Both the position numbers and the translations under genes were made by a program. Below, one piece after another: positions 40,721-50,244 of a stretch of 64,000 bases of DNA; position 1 is the stretch's first letter; each line of letters begins with the position of its first letter. Where the stretch lies: positions 62,001 through 126,000 of the forward strand of contig JBBSML010000002.1 in assembly GCA_038233215.1 (NCBI GenBank), in the 5' to 3' direction. The stretch is from JACDBZ01 sp038233215. Lineage in GTDB: Bacteria > Chloroflexota > Limnocylindria > QHBO01. The notes under the pieces were generated by a model. It made no database searches, was not told the origin of the DNA, and worked only from the letters and a program-made list of their open reading frames with translations.

Positions 40721-42199
40721 GTGACGGTCGCGGGCCGGCTTGGCGGCGGCCCCGGATCGGGTCCGCGTTCAGCGGCTTCGGGGTACGCGACCACCGCGGC
40801 ATGGGCCGCCTCGGCGCTGGTTCTCGGGCTCATCACCCTGAGTGCACTTCGGGCGAGCATCGCGTCGTTTGGCGCCATGCTCAGCGACTTCGGCGGGTCA
40901 TCCGGAGGCATCGGGCTCGGCATGGCCGGGGGCTACGTGCTCGCCAGCCTCGGGCTCATCGGTCTTGCCCGGCGGGCCGCCGCGAACAACAGGACTGCTG
41001 GCCTCGGCCTGCCGCTCGCGATCGTGGTGCTTGCGATCCTGGTGCGCGTCACGCTCGCGGTCATCGCCGATGCGCCGCTTGTCGGGGAGAACCGCATCAT
41101 CCACGAGCAGGCGCTCGGGGTCATGGATGGCCTCTGCTGCTTCAGCCATCGGCCGTTGGGGTACCCGGTCGCCCTGGCTAGCGCGTACGCGGTGTTCGGG
41201 GTTGGATCCAGCGCGATCGAGATTCTGAATATCTGTTTCGCGGCGCTGACCGCATGGCTCGTCTGGGATATCAGTCGGGCGACGTGGGGACGTCCGGTCG
41301 CCGCCATCGCGGCCACGACCTACGCGATCATCCCGTCGCAGGTGCTCATGGCCCTCGTTCCGCTCACCGAGCCGATGTACACCATGCTGGTGGCCGGGGC
41401 CGTTCGTGCTGGCATTGCGCTTGAGCGCCGGCCGATGCTGATGGCGGCGGTCGCCTGCGCCGGGCCGCTGGCCGCCAGCCAGTACGTGCGCGCAACGGCC
41501 GCATCCCTGGTGGCCCCGATCGCCCTGCTGCCGTGGCTGGTTGGATGGACGTGGCGCCGCACTGTCCTGCGATCGGCGCTGATTGCCGTAGTGTTCCTCG
41601 TCCTGCTCCTGCCGGTCGTCTCATTCAACATTCGTGCGCATGGGGATCTGTCCATCTCGACGTCGGCGTACGGTGGATGGAGCCTGTACGTCGGGGCCAA
41701 CCCCGAGCATGGCGGCGCGTGGAACGCCGAGGACGCAGCGCGCCTCGCCGGCTTTCCAGGATCGTCGTGGTGGGAGCGCAGCGAATACGCCGGCAGCCTT
41801 GCGCTTGACCGTGTTCTTCAGGATCCACCGGCCTCGATTCAGCTGGTGGCACGCAAGTTCGACACGCTCTGGGGCGACGAGAGGTACGCCGCGGAATACG
41901 CTCTGTCGAGCGGGGCGGTCACCCGCGCGACCCACAGCGTCTGGCTCGCCAGCCAGCTGTTCTGGACGCCACTCGTCGCACTGGCCACGCTCGGCATGCT
42001 TGCCGGTCGGCGACAGCCTCGGCCGGCGGCACTCCTGATCGGAATGACGGTCACCGTCGTCGCAGTCAGCCACCTGGTGCTCGAGGTGCACGGCCGCTAC
42101 CACGCCACCTTGGTACCGCTCCTCTGCGTCCTGGCGGCCGTTGGTGTCGAGGCGCTCGCGACGTGGTGGCGGGCGCGCGGCGTAGCGGACAACCCCTGA
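40721..42199 (+). CDS. GT39/ArnT-like membrane glycosyltransferase
   Basis: The 492-residue protein has about ten to twelve hydrophobic helices. Features of polyprenyl-phosphate-dependent glycosyltransferases are visible: an early acidic/His loop (GENRIIHEQALGVMDG), PLGYPVALA, and a later extracytoplasmic loop rich in Trp and Tyr (SAYGGWSLYVGANPEHGG). The start GTG at 40721 follows the mrp stop by four bases. Sugar and acceptor are unknown. Confidence 0.75.
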   Translation: MTVAGRLGGGPGSGPRSAASGYATTAAWAASALVLGLITLSALRASIASFGAMLSDFGGSSGGIGLGMAGGYVLASLGLIGLARRAAANNRTAGLGLPLAIVVLAILVRVTLAVIADAPLVGENRIIHEQALGVMDGLCCFSHRPLGYPVALASAYAVFGVGSSAIEILNICFAALTAWLVWDISRATWGRPVAAIAATTYAIIPSQVLMALVPLTEPMYTMLVAGAVRAGIALERRPMLMAAVACAGPLAASQYVRATAASLVAPIALLPWLVGWTWRRTVLRSALIAVVFLVLLLPVVSFNIRAHGDLSISTSAYGGWSLYVGANPEHGGAWNAEDAARLAGFPGSSWWERSEYAGSLALDRVLQDPPASIQLVARKFDTLWGDERYAAEYALSSGAVTRATHSVWLASQLFWTPLVALATLGMLAGRRQPRPAALLIGMTVTVVAVSHLVLEVHGRYHATLVPLLCVLAAVGVEALATWWRARGVADNP

Positions 42200-42248
42200 A
42201 GGGGCGTACGGAAGTTCTCCATCGGGGGTATTGCGGGCGTACGGGCCG

Positions 42249-43016
42249 ATGACGAACATGGCGCGCATGCGGATTGCCGTCATTGCCGACATCCATGCCA
42301 ACCTGCCTGCGCTGCGAGCCGTGATGGACGACATTGCGCGCATCGATGCGGATGCGATCTACTGCGTGGGCGACGTGGTCGGACGGGGCCCGCACCCGAA
42401 CGAAACGGTCGAGCTGCTGCGCGGCCTCGAGATCCCGACGATCCAGGGCAACTGGGACGAGGCGGTCGGAATGGACCGCGAGCAGACCGGCGCCGCCTGG
42501 ACCTCGAACGCGGCAGAGGCGGCCGGCATCGCGTCGATGCGGTGGACCACGGAGACGATGAAGGAGGAGCATCGCTCCTGGCTGCGCCTGTTGCCGAAGA
42601 CGCTGCGCCTCAACATCGCGGATCGGTCGGTGCAGTTCTTCCATGGGTCGCCGCTGCGCGAAAACGAATACCTGTGGTCGGACCGTCCCTCGCGCGTCCT
42701 GGCGCGAATCGCCCGCGACGAGGCGGACGACCTGTTCTGCTTCGGCCATACGCATGAGGCGTTTCACCGGGTCGTTGGCCAGGCGCATTTCGTGGCCTGC
42801 GGCTCGGTCGGGTGCGGCACCAGCGACGACGCGCGTGCGCGGTATGCGGTCATCTACATCGGTGACCCGGACATGGCCATCGGTTTCCGCTCGGTCGACT
42901 ACGACCACAACTCGGTGGTTCGAGATCTCGCCGCCGCCGGCCTTTCGATCGATCTGCTTCGCATTCCGCCGACCCCGCATCCGCACATGGCGAGCGAGGC
43001 TCGCGCCACCACCTAG
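42249..43016 (+). CDS. Metallophosphoesterase (YfcE/calcineurin-like)
   Basis: The 255-residue protein has all five phosphoesterase motifs: ADIHAN, GDVVGRG, GNWDE, a histidine (FFHGSP) and GHTH. The family includes phosphodiesterases and protein phosphatases, and the substrate is not predictable. Possible ATG starts lie at 42249, 42258 and 42267; I list the first. The last 30 residues are outside the fold. Confidence 0.88.
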   Translation: MTNMARMRIAVIADIHANLPALRAVMDDIARIDADAIYCVGDVVGRGPHPNETVELLRGLEIPTIQGNWDEAVGMDREQTGAAWTSNAAEAAGIASMRWTTETMKEEHRSWLRLLPKTLRLNIADRSVQFFHGSPLRENEYLWSDRPSRVLARIARDEADDLFCFGHTHEAFHRVVGQAHFVACGSVGCGTSDDARARYAVIYIGDPDMAIGFRSVDYDHNSVVRDLAAAGLSIDLLRIPPTPHPHMASEARATT

Positions 43017-43029
43017 CGAGAGGAGGTCG

Positions 43030-44109
43030 TTACGTGGCCTTCGATTCCCTCTCGTATGGCTGTCCGACAGCGGCCGGTGCCACACTGCGGCCGACGACTC
43101 CGGCGAGCACGATGATCGTGATCAGGTAGGGGAGCGCCTGGTAAAACTCGTTCGGGATGCCCTCCAGCAGCTGGCCAAGCTGGACGAGCTCGTCGGTGGG
43201 CGGGCGAATGCTGACGGCGCGTCCAATGGCGCCCGCTGACGTGAAGAGCAGTGCCGCGCCGAGTGCCCCGATCGGCGTCCAGCGTCCGAAGATCACCGCC
43301 GCCAGCGCGATGAAGCCCCGACCGGCGGTCATGCCGTTCTGGAACGACGAGGTCGCCTCCAGGGTCAGGAATGCACCGGCCAGGCCGGCGAAGATGCCGC
43401 CGATGACGACGTTCCGGTAGCGCAGGCGGATGACGTCGATGCCCACTGTCTCGGCAGCCTTCGGATGTTCGCCGACTGCCCGCGTGCGAAGGCCCCATCG
43501 GGAGCGGAACAGGAGAATCTGGAGGGTGATCACGAACACGATCACGCTCATGGCGATTGGTCCCTGGTCGAGGAACATGTCGAGGATCCAGCCGATCACC
43601 GGGATATCGGTGATCTCCGGTGGCGGGTTGAATGACGAGAAGGTACCGGCGCCGACGCGCGGGTTCGGCGTGACCACCAATCGGTTCAGGTAACCCGTCA
43701 GCCCCAGCGCAGCCACGTTGATGATGACGCCGCTGATGATCTGATCGGCGCGAATCGTGATGCTCAGCCAGGCATGCAGGAGCGAGAGTGCCATGGCGGT
43801 GAGCACGGCGGCGATCACGCCGATCAGCAGCGGAGCCGTGGTGTTGAAGAGCTCCAGCTCGAACACGGGCAGATACGGTTCGCTGAAGCCGGCGGCGACG
43901 AAGCCGGCAAACGCGGCCGCCAGCATCATTCCCTCGATGCCGATGTTCACCACGCCGGAGCGCTCGTTCATGATGCCGCACAGCGCGCCGAGCGCTATCG
44001 GCGTTGCCAGCGCCAGGATGATCGGCGCGATGTTCGGGACCGTCTGAATGAGGTACGCGATCAGCTGGAAGATGAGGCCGATGATCGGGATGCCGTAGAG
44101 AACGTCCAT
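43030..44109 (-). CDS. nupQ: ABC transporter permease of the BMP/nucleoside family, second subunit
   Basis: This 359-residue inner-membrane permease resembles NupQ/YufQ. It has about ten helices and the family motif AAIMNERSGVVNIGIEGMML-like stretch (here CGIMNERSGVVNIGIEGM). The conserved EAA-like cytoplasmic loop (GEHPKAAETVGIDV) docks the ATPase. It overlaps the other permease gene by one base. Last gene of a four-gene minus-strand operon: binding lipoprotein, ATPase, two permeases. Confidence 0.88.
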   Translation of the reverse strand: MDVLYGIPIIGLIFQLIAYLIQTVPNIAPIILALATPIALGALCGIMNERSGVVNIGIEGMMLAAAFAGFVAAGFSEPYLPVFELELFNTTAPLLIGVIAAVLTAMALSLLHAWLSITIRADQIISGVIINVAALGLTGYLNRLVVTPNPRVGAGTFSSFNPPPEITDIPVIGWILDMFLDQGPIAMSVIVFVITLQILLFRSRWGLRTRAVGEHPKAAETVGIDVIRLRYRNVVIGGIFAGLAGAFLTLEATSSFQNGMTAGRGFIALAAVIFGRWTPIGALGAALLFTSAGAIGRAVSIRPPTDELVQLGQLLEGIPNEFYQALPYLITIIVLAGVVGRSVAPAAVGQPYERESKAT

Positions 44110-45329
44110 CAGCGCGGCGCCTGCTCACCGTACGAACGGCTGACGGTCTGGAGCTCGTCGACACCGGTTCCCGCGACGCGCAGGCGGAACAGCCGTCGGA
44201 CGAGGATATCTGCTGCCAGGAAGAGCAGGATGATGCCCTGCAGCACGTCGATGATCTCGACCGGAATGCCCGCGTCGAGCTGCATCTCGGGGGCGCCGGC
44301 CCGCATCGCCCCGAACAGGATCGCCGAGAACAGGATCCCGACCGGATGGGCGCGCCCGAGCAGGGCGACGCTGATCGAATCGAAGCCCACGCTCGTGCCG
44401 TAGGAGGTGTTGATGAATCCTGTCACGCCCAGGATCTCGACAACGCCCGCCAGCCCTGCCAGGAGTCCGCAGGCCGCCATGGTCGTCATCGTCACGACGG
44501 CCGGCCGCATGCCGGCGTACCGCGCGGCACTCGGGTTGGCACCGACCGTCCGGAGCTCGAATCCGAAGGTCGTGCGCGCCAGGATCCACCACACGATCGG
44601 GACGGTGAGGAGCGCCAGCAGCACACCGATGTGCAGGTTACGGGTGCCGGGAACGTCCACCAGGGCAGCGTTGCCGATCGGGCCGGTACGCGCGAAGGCG
44701 AAGCCCTCGGCTCCGAGCGGGCCCGCCACGAGATACGCGATGATGGCCGCTGCGATGAAGTTGAGCATGATGGTCGTGACGACTTCATGCGCGCCGGTGA
44801 ACGCCTTCAGCATTCCCGGGATGAAGCCGTAGGCGGCGCCGACCGCCGCGCCCGCCAGAACGGCCGCGGTCATCGCGATAGGGGTCGGCAGCTCTGCGAC
44901 CGATGCGCCGACATAGGCTGCTCCAAGGGCTCCCATCAGGAACTGGCCCTGCGCGCCGATGTTGAACAGGCCGGCCTTGAAGCCGAGGCCGACCGCCAGG
45001 CCGCCCAGGATGAGCGGGGCCGCGGCCACCATCGTGTCCACGATCGGATTCAGGCCACCGAACGCTCCGAACATGAGCGATGAATATGCGATCCACGGCA
45101 GCAGGGGATCGAAGTCCCGGCCGGTGAGGAGGCTCGAACCCAGGATGAAGATCGATCCGACAACGAACGCGAGGAGCACCGCGGCGATCGGTACTGCGCT
45201 GACCTGGATGATCCGCCCCCACAGCGATTTCGACTGCGGGGGCGGGATGCGTGCCTGCGGGGCAGCTGCGTCAGGTCCAGCCGGAATCTGTTCCAGCTCT
45301 CGCTGATCGGAGTTGCCGGCATCGGTCAC
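44109..45329 (-). CDS. nupP: ABC transporter permease of the BMP/nucleoside family, first subunit
   Basis: This 406-residue permease has a longer hydrophilic N-terminus (about 40 residues, Pro/Gln-rich). The motif GLGFKAGLFNIGAQGQFLMG is the hallmark of the NupP/YufP group, and GANPSAARYAGM is the ATPase-coupling loop. Its start overlaps the stop of the ATPase gene by four bases. Works with the neighbouring subunits in nucleoside uptake. Confidence 0.88.
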   Translation of the reverse strand: MTDAGNSDQRELEQIPAGPDAAAPQARIPPPQSKSLWGRIIQVSAVPIAAVLLAFVVGSIFILGSSLLTGRDFDPLLPWIAYSSLMFGAFGGLNPIVDTMVAAAPLILGGLAVGLGFKAGLFNIGAQGQFLMGALGAAYVGASVAELPTPIAMTAAVLAGAAVGAAYGFIPGMLKAFTGAHEVVTTIMLNFIAAAIIAYLVAGPLGAEGFAFARTGPIGNAALVDVPGTRNLHIGVLLALLTVPIVWWILARTTFGFELRTVGANPSAARYAGMRPAVVTMTTMAACGLLAGLAGVVEILGVTGFINTSYGTSVGFDSISVALLGRAHPVGILFSAILFGAMRAGAPEMQLDAGIPVEIIDVLQGIILLFLAADILVRRLFRLRVAGTGVDELQTVSRSYGEQAPR

Positions 45330-46891
45330 GATGCGACCTCCGCGGTCTCGGCAGGCCGTTCATCGCGGCCGCCGGTCGCCATCAGCAGCCCGATCTCCTC
45401 GCGGTCAGCGGCGCGCCCGTCGCGCTCAGCGACAATCTGGCCGCGGTACATGACAAGGATGCGATCTGAGAGCTCCATCACCTCGTCCAACTCGGCAGAG
45501 ACCAGCAGGATGGCCGACCCCGCGTCACGTTTCGCGATCGCCTGGCGGTGAATGAACTCGATGCTGCCCACGTCGAGCCCACGCGTTGGCTGGTCCAGGA
45601 TGAGCACCCGGGTATCTCCGCTGAACTCGCGCGCAACGACCACCTTCTGCTGGTTTCCGCCCGATAGCGTGCCGGCCGGTACCTCGCGAGACGGAGTCCG
45701 GATGTCGAACTCGTCGATGCGGGCATCGGCCCAACGGTCTACTGCCTCCTCGTCCCGGATGATCCCCCGCGCGAACGGTGGGCGGTTGTAGTCATTCAGG
45801 CACAGGTTGTCATCGATCGGGAAGCTCAGGATGATGCCGTAGCGGTGGCGATCACCCGGCACGAAGGCCAGGCCGTTATCCATCAGCGATCGCACGCTCG
45901 CTCGCGTCAGATCGTGGCCTCCGTACGCGAATCTGCCAGCGGCTGCTTTTCGCAGCCCGGTCAGGGCCCCGACCAGCTCATCCTGGCCGTTGCCGGCCAC
46001 GCCCGCGATGCCCACGATCTCGCCGCCGCGCACCGAGAAGGAGACAGAGCGAACGGCCTCCTGCCCCCGGTCGTCGTTCACACGCAGTGCATCCACCTCC
46101 AGGACGACATCTCCGGGGCTCGACTCCCCACGGTCCACCGTGAGGCTGACGTCACGGCCGACCATCAGATTGGCAAGCTCGTCCTCGTTCGTCTCGGCCG
46201 GCTGTCGCGTGCCGACGACGCGCCCTCGCCTGATGACGGTGATGCGATCCGCGATCTCGAGCACCTCGTACAGCTTGTGGCTGATGAAGATGATCGAGGT
46301 GCCGAACTCGCGAGTGAGCTGGCGAAGGACCGCGAAGATCTCGCGAGTTTCCTGCGGCGTCAGCACGGCCGTGGGCTCGTCTAGGACGAGAATGTTCGCA
46401 TTGCGGTACAGCGCCTTGAGGATTTCGACGCGCTGCTGCGACCCGACCGACAGCGACCCGACCGTGGCATCCGGATCGATATCGAACCCGAATGTGCGAC
46501 CGAGTTGGCGGATGCGCGCGTGCGCCGCGCGCCGATCGACGAACACGGGATTCGCCATCGGCTCCTCGCCGAGGAGGATATTCTCGGCGACGCTGAGCAC
46601 TGGCACCAGCATGAAATGCTGGTGGACCATGCTGATCCCGCGGCGGATGGCGTCGGACGGACCCGCGATCGCGGCAGGCTTGCCGCCGATCAGGATCTGT
46701 CCCTCGTCCGGCGAGGCGAGGCCGTAGAGGATGTTCATGAGCGTGGATTTGCCCGCGCCGTTTTCACCGAGCAGCGCGTGAATCTCTCCGGGGCGCACGT
46801 CGAGGTCGATGCCATCGTTGGCGACGACGCCCGGATAGCGTTTGGTGATGCCTCGCATCTCAAGGACAGGTGCGAGAGCTGCCTCGGTCAT
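45326..46891 (-). CDS. nupO: ABC transporter ATP-binding protein with two NBDs (nucleoside/sugar type)
   Basis: This 521-residue ATPase carries two domains. The first has Walker A GENGAGKST, signature LSVGSQQR and Walker B ILVLDEPTAVLT. The second has a degenerate Walker A (GVAGNGQDE), signature LSGGNQQK and Walker B VLILDQPTRGLD. This pattern is that of RbsA-like and NupO/YufO ATPases of BMP systems. It lies downstream of a strong hairpin that separates it from the binding-protein gene. Confidence 0.92.
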   Translation of the reverse strand: MTEAALAPVLEMRGITKRYPGVVANDGIDLDVRPGEIHALLGENGAGKSTLMNILYGLASPDEGQILIGGKPAAIAGPSDAIRRGISMVHQHFMLVPVLSVAENILLGEEPMANPVFVDRRAAHARIRQLGRTFGFDIDPDATVGSLSVGSQQRVEILKALYRNANILVLDEPTAVLTPQETREIFAVLRQLTREFGTSIIFISHKLYEVLEIADRITVIRRGRVVGTRQPAETNEDELANLMVGRDVSLTVDRGESSPGDVVLEVDALRVNDDRGQEAVRSVSFSVRGGEIVGIAGVAGNGQDELVGALTGLRKAAAGRFAYGGHDLTRASVRSLMDNGLAFVPGDRHRYGIILSFPIDDNLCLNDYNRPPFARGIIRDEEAVDRWADARIDEFDIRTPSREVPAGTLSGGNQQKVVVAREFSGDTRVLILDQPTRGLDVGSIEFIHRQAIAKRDAGSAILLVSAELDEVMELSDRILVMYRGQIVAERDGRAADREEIGLLMATGGRDERPAETAEVAS

Positions 46892-46951
46892 CGGTGTGCT
46901 CAGGCTCGTGGGGACGATGGATTGGCGGAGCGTACCGAGAAGTGAACGAGC

Positions 46952-46985
46952 GAGGCGGGCCTGGCGCCAGGGTCAGGCCCGCCTC
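46952..46985 (-). terminator. Perfect 12-bp hairpin between binding protein and ATPase genes
   Basis: GAGGCGGGCCTG and CAGGCCCGCCTC pair perfectly with a 10-nt loop, just after the lipoprotein stop (47001) and 61 bases before the ATPase start. No T tract follows on the minus strand, so it is more likely a partial terminator or mRNA-stabilising structure that keeps the binding protein in excess. Confidence 0.7.
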
Positions 46986-47000
46986 GAAACCATGTTCAGG

Positions 47001-48191
47001 TCATCCGCCGAAGCAAGGCGTGTCCCCGGCGCATGGGTCGATCGAGCCGTCCGCCAATCCGTCGAAGGCCTCGTCGACAGCCTCCTGGACCGACGGGTCG
47101 AGCTCACCCTCGAAGTCGTGGAACGGCGAGATACCCACGCCGGGCGGATCGGCCGCCGCGTTGTGGAACACGTTGCCGGCTTCCGCGGACTCGTCAGCGA
47201 CGCGCTCGATCGCCGCCTGGACTGACTCCTTCAGCTTCTTCTCGGCGCTGGTGACGATGCACTCGCCAAGGTCGGGAAGGCTGATGTACTGGTCTACATC
47301 GACGCCGATGCCGAACACCTCAGCATCACAGGCGGCCTCCAGGACGCCCTGCCCGGTCAGGCCGGCGACCTGGAACAGGACGTCGGCGTCGGCCTCGATC
47401 ATCTGCTCGCCGATCGACTTGCCCGTCGTCGGGTCGTTGAAGGCGGTGCTGATGTCGGTGCTCGCGTACTCAATCAGGACCTCGATGTCCGGATTGACGC
47501 TCGCGGCGCCGTTTGCATAGCCGGAGATGTAATTGACCACCGGCGGGACGCTGTCGATGCCACCGACGGCACCGATGACACCGGTCTCGCTGATGTTGGC
47601 AGCCACGATGCCCGCCAGGTAGCCCGCCTGCGCCTCGTTGTAGAGCAGGCCCATGTAGTTTTCAGGGATCGGATCAGCGCCGATGAACTGGTCGACGCCG
47701 ATGAACCATGTCTCCGGGTTCTCTTCCGCCGCGGCCAGGGTCGCATCGCCGATGGCAAATCCGACGGTCACGATGACGTCGAAGTCACGGTCGACGAAGG
47801 TCTGAATGTTCTGCGCGTAGTCCGCGGGGGCCTCCGTCACGATCACCTCGGCGGTGCCGCCGACGGAGGTCGCGCCTGCGATACCGCCGCACCATGACGC
47901 CTCATTGAACGACTTGTCCTCGAGCTGCCCGACGTCGGTCACCACGCCGATCATGAGCGCGTCGCCCGATTCGGGCTCGCCGCATGCGTCGAGGCCGGCC
48001 ACCGGCTCCTCGCTGGCCGCCGCGCTCTCGGATGGCTCCGCCGATTCCGGAGCCATCGACTCCGGGGCGGTGGATTCGGCTGTTGATTCGGTCGCGCTCT
48101 CGGATGGGCTCTCGCCACCTCCCGAGCAGGCGGCCAGGATGAGCACCAGGACAGCCAGCACGACCATCAGCGAGCTCCGATGTTTCCGCAT
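47001..48191 (-). CDS. nupN: BMP-family substrate-binding lipoprotein (nucleoside-type)
   Basis: This 396-residue lipoprotein has the lipobox ILAAC (Cys22) after a short basic signal peptide. A Ser/Glu/Pro/Ala-rich linker of about 45 residues follows, then the binding domain with family motifs IGVVTDVGQLEDKSFNEASW, the VGFAIGD hinge and FIGVDQF. BMP proteins bind purine nucleosides or related ligands. GGAGGAAT lies just upstream of the ATG. The operon is flanked on both sides by adenosine deaminase genes, in agreement with nucleoside uptake. Confidence 0.92.
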   Translation of the reverse strand: MRKHRSSLMVVLAVLVLILAACSGGGESPSESATESTAESTAPESMAPESAEPSESAAASEEPVAGLDACGEPESGDALMIGVVTDVGQLEDKSFNEASWCGGIAGATSVGGTAEVIVTEAPADYAQNIQTFVDRDFDVIVTVGFAIGDATLAAAEENPETWFIGVDQFIGADPIPENYMGLLYNEAQAGYLAGIVAANISETGVIGAVGGIDSVPPVVNYISGYANGAASVNPDIEVLIEYASTDISTAFNDPTTGKSIGEQMIEADADVLFQVAGLTGQGVLEAACDAEVFGIGVDVDQYISLPDLGECIVTSAEKKLKESVQAAIERVADESAEAGNVFHNAAADPPGVGISPFHDFEGELDPSVQEAVDEAFDGLADGSIDPCAGDTPCFGG

Positions 48192-48286
48192 CTATTCCTC
48201 CACACCATTTCGGTGCGTACTGCCGCATGGATCGCGGCGCCTCCGGTGCGCTCGGGCAATGGGCGCCTGGCGCAGAATCTGCGGCA

Positions 48287-48292
48287 TCATAC
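48287..48292 (-). promoter_or_regulatory. -10-like hexamer for the BMP transporter operon
   Basis: On the minus strand TATGAT lies about 95 bases before the lipoprotein ATG, leaving a leader of about 88 nt. The leader ends with a GGAGGA ribosome-binding site. I see no purine-riboswitch consensus in it. Confidence 0.4.
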
Positions 48293-48339
48293 TTCCTTGC
48301 CGATCCTTCGCTCAAGGTCCGACCGCGCCGCGACGCCCG

Positions 48340-48345
48340 TATCAT
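48340..48345 (+). promoter_or_regulatory. -10-like hexamer for the HAD phosphatase gene
   Basis: TATCAT ends eight bases before the ATG at 48354, again a leaderless-type arrangement. Confidence 0.42.
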
Positions 48346-48353
48346 CCGGCCTC

Positions 48354-49205
48354 ATGAGCCAGCTGCCCGATCGCGTCCGCCTCGTCATCTTCGATCTTGA
48401 CGGCGTCGTGTATCGCGGCCATGAGCCGATCGAGGGCGCCAGTGAGCTCGTGGCTACGCTTCGTGCGGCTGGCGCCGCGGTGCGGTTTGCGACGAACAAC
48501 TCGATGGTCGCACGTACCGGCTACGTCGAGCGCCTGGCCGGGATGGGGATCGGAAGTGAAGCGCCCGAGATCGTTACCTCGACATCCGCCACCATCGAGC
48601 ACCTGGCGCGCCACGCCCCGGACGTGAGATCGGTGCTGGCCATCGGCGCGGAGGGCATGAGGGCCGAGCTGCGGGCCGCGGGCCTGGAGGTCGTCATGGC
48701 CGGCGACGCGACGTGGGCGGGTCACGATGGCGGCCAACTGGCGCGCGGGTTCGACGCGGTCATCGTCGGGCTCGACCCCGAGGTGGACTATCGGAGAATC
48801 GCGGTCGCAATGCGCGCCGTGGTCGATGGCGCGCTGCTGATCGCGACGAACGCGGATACCCGCTATCCGACGGCCGCCGGATTCCTCCCGGGCGCGGGCT
48901 CCATCGTGGCCGCGCTGGCAATGGCGACCGGCGCGACGCCCCTGGTGATCGGCAAGCCGACGCCCGCGATGTTCCTCGCGATCCTGGAGGCAACGGGAGT
49001 GGCTGGCAGTGAGACGGTCGTCATCGGCGACAACCCTGACGCCGACATCGTGGGAGCCCATCGGGCGGGCTGTTCGGCCATCCTGGTGCTGACCGGAGTG
49101 GCCGATGCAACCCTTGCCGACACGCTGGATGGCGAGCGGCGGCCCGACGCGGTTGCCGAGGACCCCGCCGCGGTATTGCGCCTGCTCGGGCCGCTCCTCA
49201 GCTGA
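48354..49205 (+). CDS. HAD-superfamily phosphatase, NagD/p-nitrophenylphosphatase type
   Basis: The 283-residue protein has HAD motif I FDLDGVVYRG (nucleophile and acid Asp), motif II TNNS, motif III Lys in GKPTPAMF and motif IV GDNPDADIVGA. A C2-type cap fits between motifs II and III (GLDPEVDYRRI, ATNADTRYP). Substrates of this group include sugar phosphates, nucleotides and pyridoxal phosphate. Its neighbours suggest a nucleotide-related substrate, but this is inference. It converges with the next gene, with eight bases shared. Confidence 0.9.
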   Translation: MSQLPDRVRLVIFDLDGVVYRGHEPIEGASELVATLRAAGAAVRFATNNSMVARTGYVERLAGMGIGSEAPEIVTSTSATIEHLARHAPDVRSVLAIGAEGMRAELRAAGLEVVMAGDATWAGHDGGQLARGFDAVIVGLDPEVDYRRIAVAMRAVVDGALLIATNADTRYPTAAGFLPGAGSIVAALAMATGATPLVIGKPTPAMFLAILEATGVAGSETVVIGDNPDADIVGAHRAGCSAILVLTGVADATLADTLDGERRPDAVAEDPAAVLRLLGPLLS

Positions 49206-50238
49206 TGTCGGCCTCCAGGCGCCACGATTCCCACGCCAGCGCGGCGACGGCGCGCATCGGCGCGAGGACCAGCGGTGGCGCGAAAGCACGCGCGAAGCCG
49301 TTGAGCGCGATCGCGGCGAGCTCGTCCCTGGTCAACGACAGGGCGGTGGCGGTCCGCGCCAGCTCGTCCGTCAGCGAGGTGCCGGTCACCGTCCGACTGT
49401 CGGACGAAATGGTCACGCTCACCCCGGCGCGGTGCAGCGCCGCAACCGGATGGCTCGCGAGGTCGGCGACGATGCCGGCCTGGACATTGGAGGTTGGACA
49501 CAGGTCCAGGGTGATGTCGCGTGCGCGCAGCAGCTGGATGAGGGACTCGTCTTCGCTGGCGCTGACGCCATGGGCGACGCGTCCGATGCCGAACTCGAGG
49601 ACCTCGCGCACCCGATGCGCTCCCGGCGCCTCGCCGGCATGCGCCGTCAGTGACAGCCCACCGGCACGGGCTGCGTTGAACGCGGCGGCGTGCGGCGGGG
49701 CCGGCCAGGCGACCTCCGGTCCCGCCAGATCGAAGCCCACGATCGGTGGGCCGAATGAGGCGGCGGTGATTGCCAGCTCGACGTTCGCTGCCGGCGGATG
49801 CGATCGCATGGCAGTCACGATCAGCCCGATGAGTGGGGTGGCCGGTCCGTGCGCCTGCGCCGCGCTTGAGATCCCCGACGCAACGGCCTCCAGTACGGCG
49901 GACACGGAGAGCCCGCGTCGCAGATGGAGGCGAGGGGCCCATCGAATCTCCGCGTATCGGACGCCGTCCTCCATGAGGTCCTCGACCAGCTCCGCTGTCA
50001 CGCGAGCCAGCGCCTCGCCGGTCTGGAGCAGCTCGATCGGCAGGTCGAAAAACGCGAGAAGCTCGGCCTGGTTCGAGCACTGCTCAGGCCCCACCATTCG
50101 CCGGCGGACATCCTCGAGATCGAGCGCCAGCCCGATCGAGCCTGCCAGCTCCATCGCGGTCGCGGGACGGACCGATCCGTCCAGGTGCTGGTGGAGCTCG
50201 GCCTTGGGGAGAGGGCGCAGCACGTCGGCGGAGACCAT
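49198..50238 (-). CDS. add: Adenosine deaminase 2
   Basis: This 346-residue deaminase has the HQH zinc motif in KAELHQHLDGS, HAGEAPG with the catalytic Glu, VAHGVSA with the catalytic His, and SSDSRTVTGTSL for the distal Asp. This is the pattern of classical bacterial Add. It is a separate branch from the deaminase at 37437. The ATG at 50238 is only six bases from the divergent start at 50245. Confidence 0.92.
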   Translation of the reverse strand: MVSADVLRPLPKAELHQHLDGSVRPATAMELAGSIGLALDLEDVRRRMVGPEQCSNQAELLAFFDLPIELLQTGEALARVTAELVEDLMEDGVRYAEIRWAPRLHLRRGLSVSAVLEAVASGISSAAQAHGPATPLIGLIVTAMRSHPPAANVELAITAASFGPPIVGFDLAGPEVAWPAPPHAAAFNAARAGGLSLTAHAGEAPGAHRVREVLEFGIGRVAHGVSASEDESLIQLLRARDITLDLCPTSNVQAGIVADLASHPVAALHRAGVSVTISSDSRTVTGTSLTDELARTATALSLTRDELAAIALNGFARAFAPPLVLAPMRAVAALAWESWRLEADIS

Positions 50239-50244
50239 CTGCGC

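Noticed and set aside
48192..48290. Purine riboswitch in the leader of the BMP transporter operon
   Set aside because: The leader is GC-rich and lacks the conserved three-way junction and loop sequences of purine aptamers.
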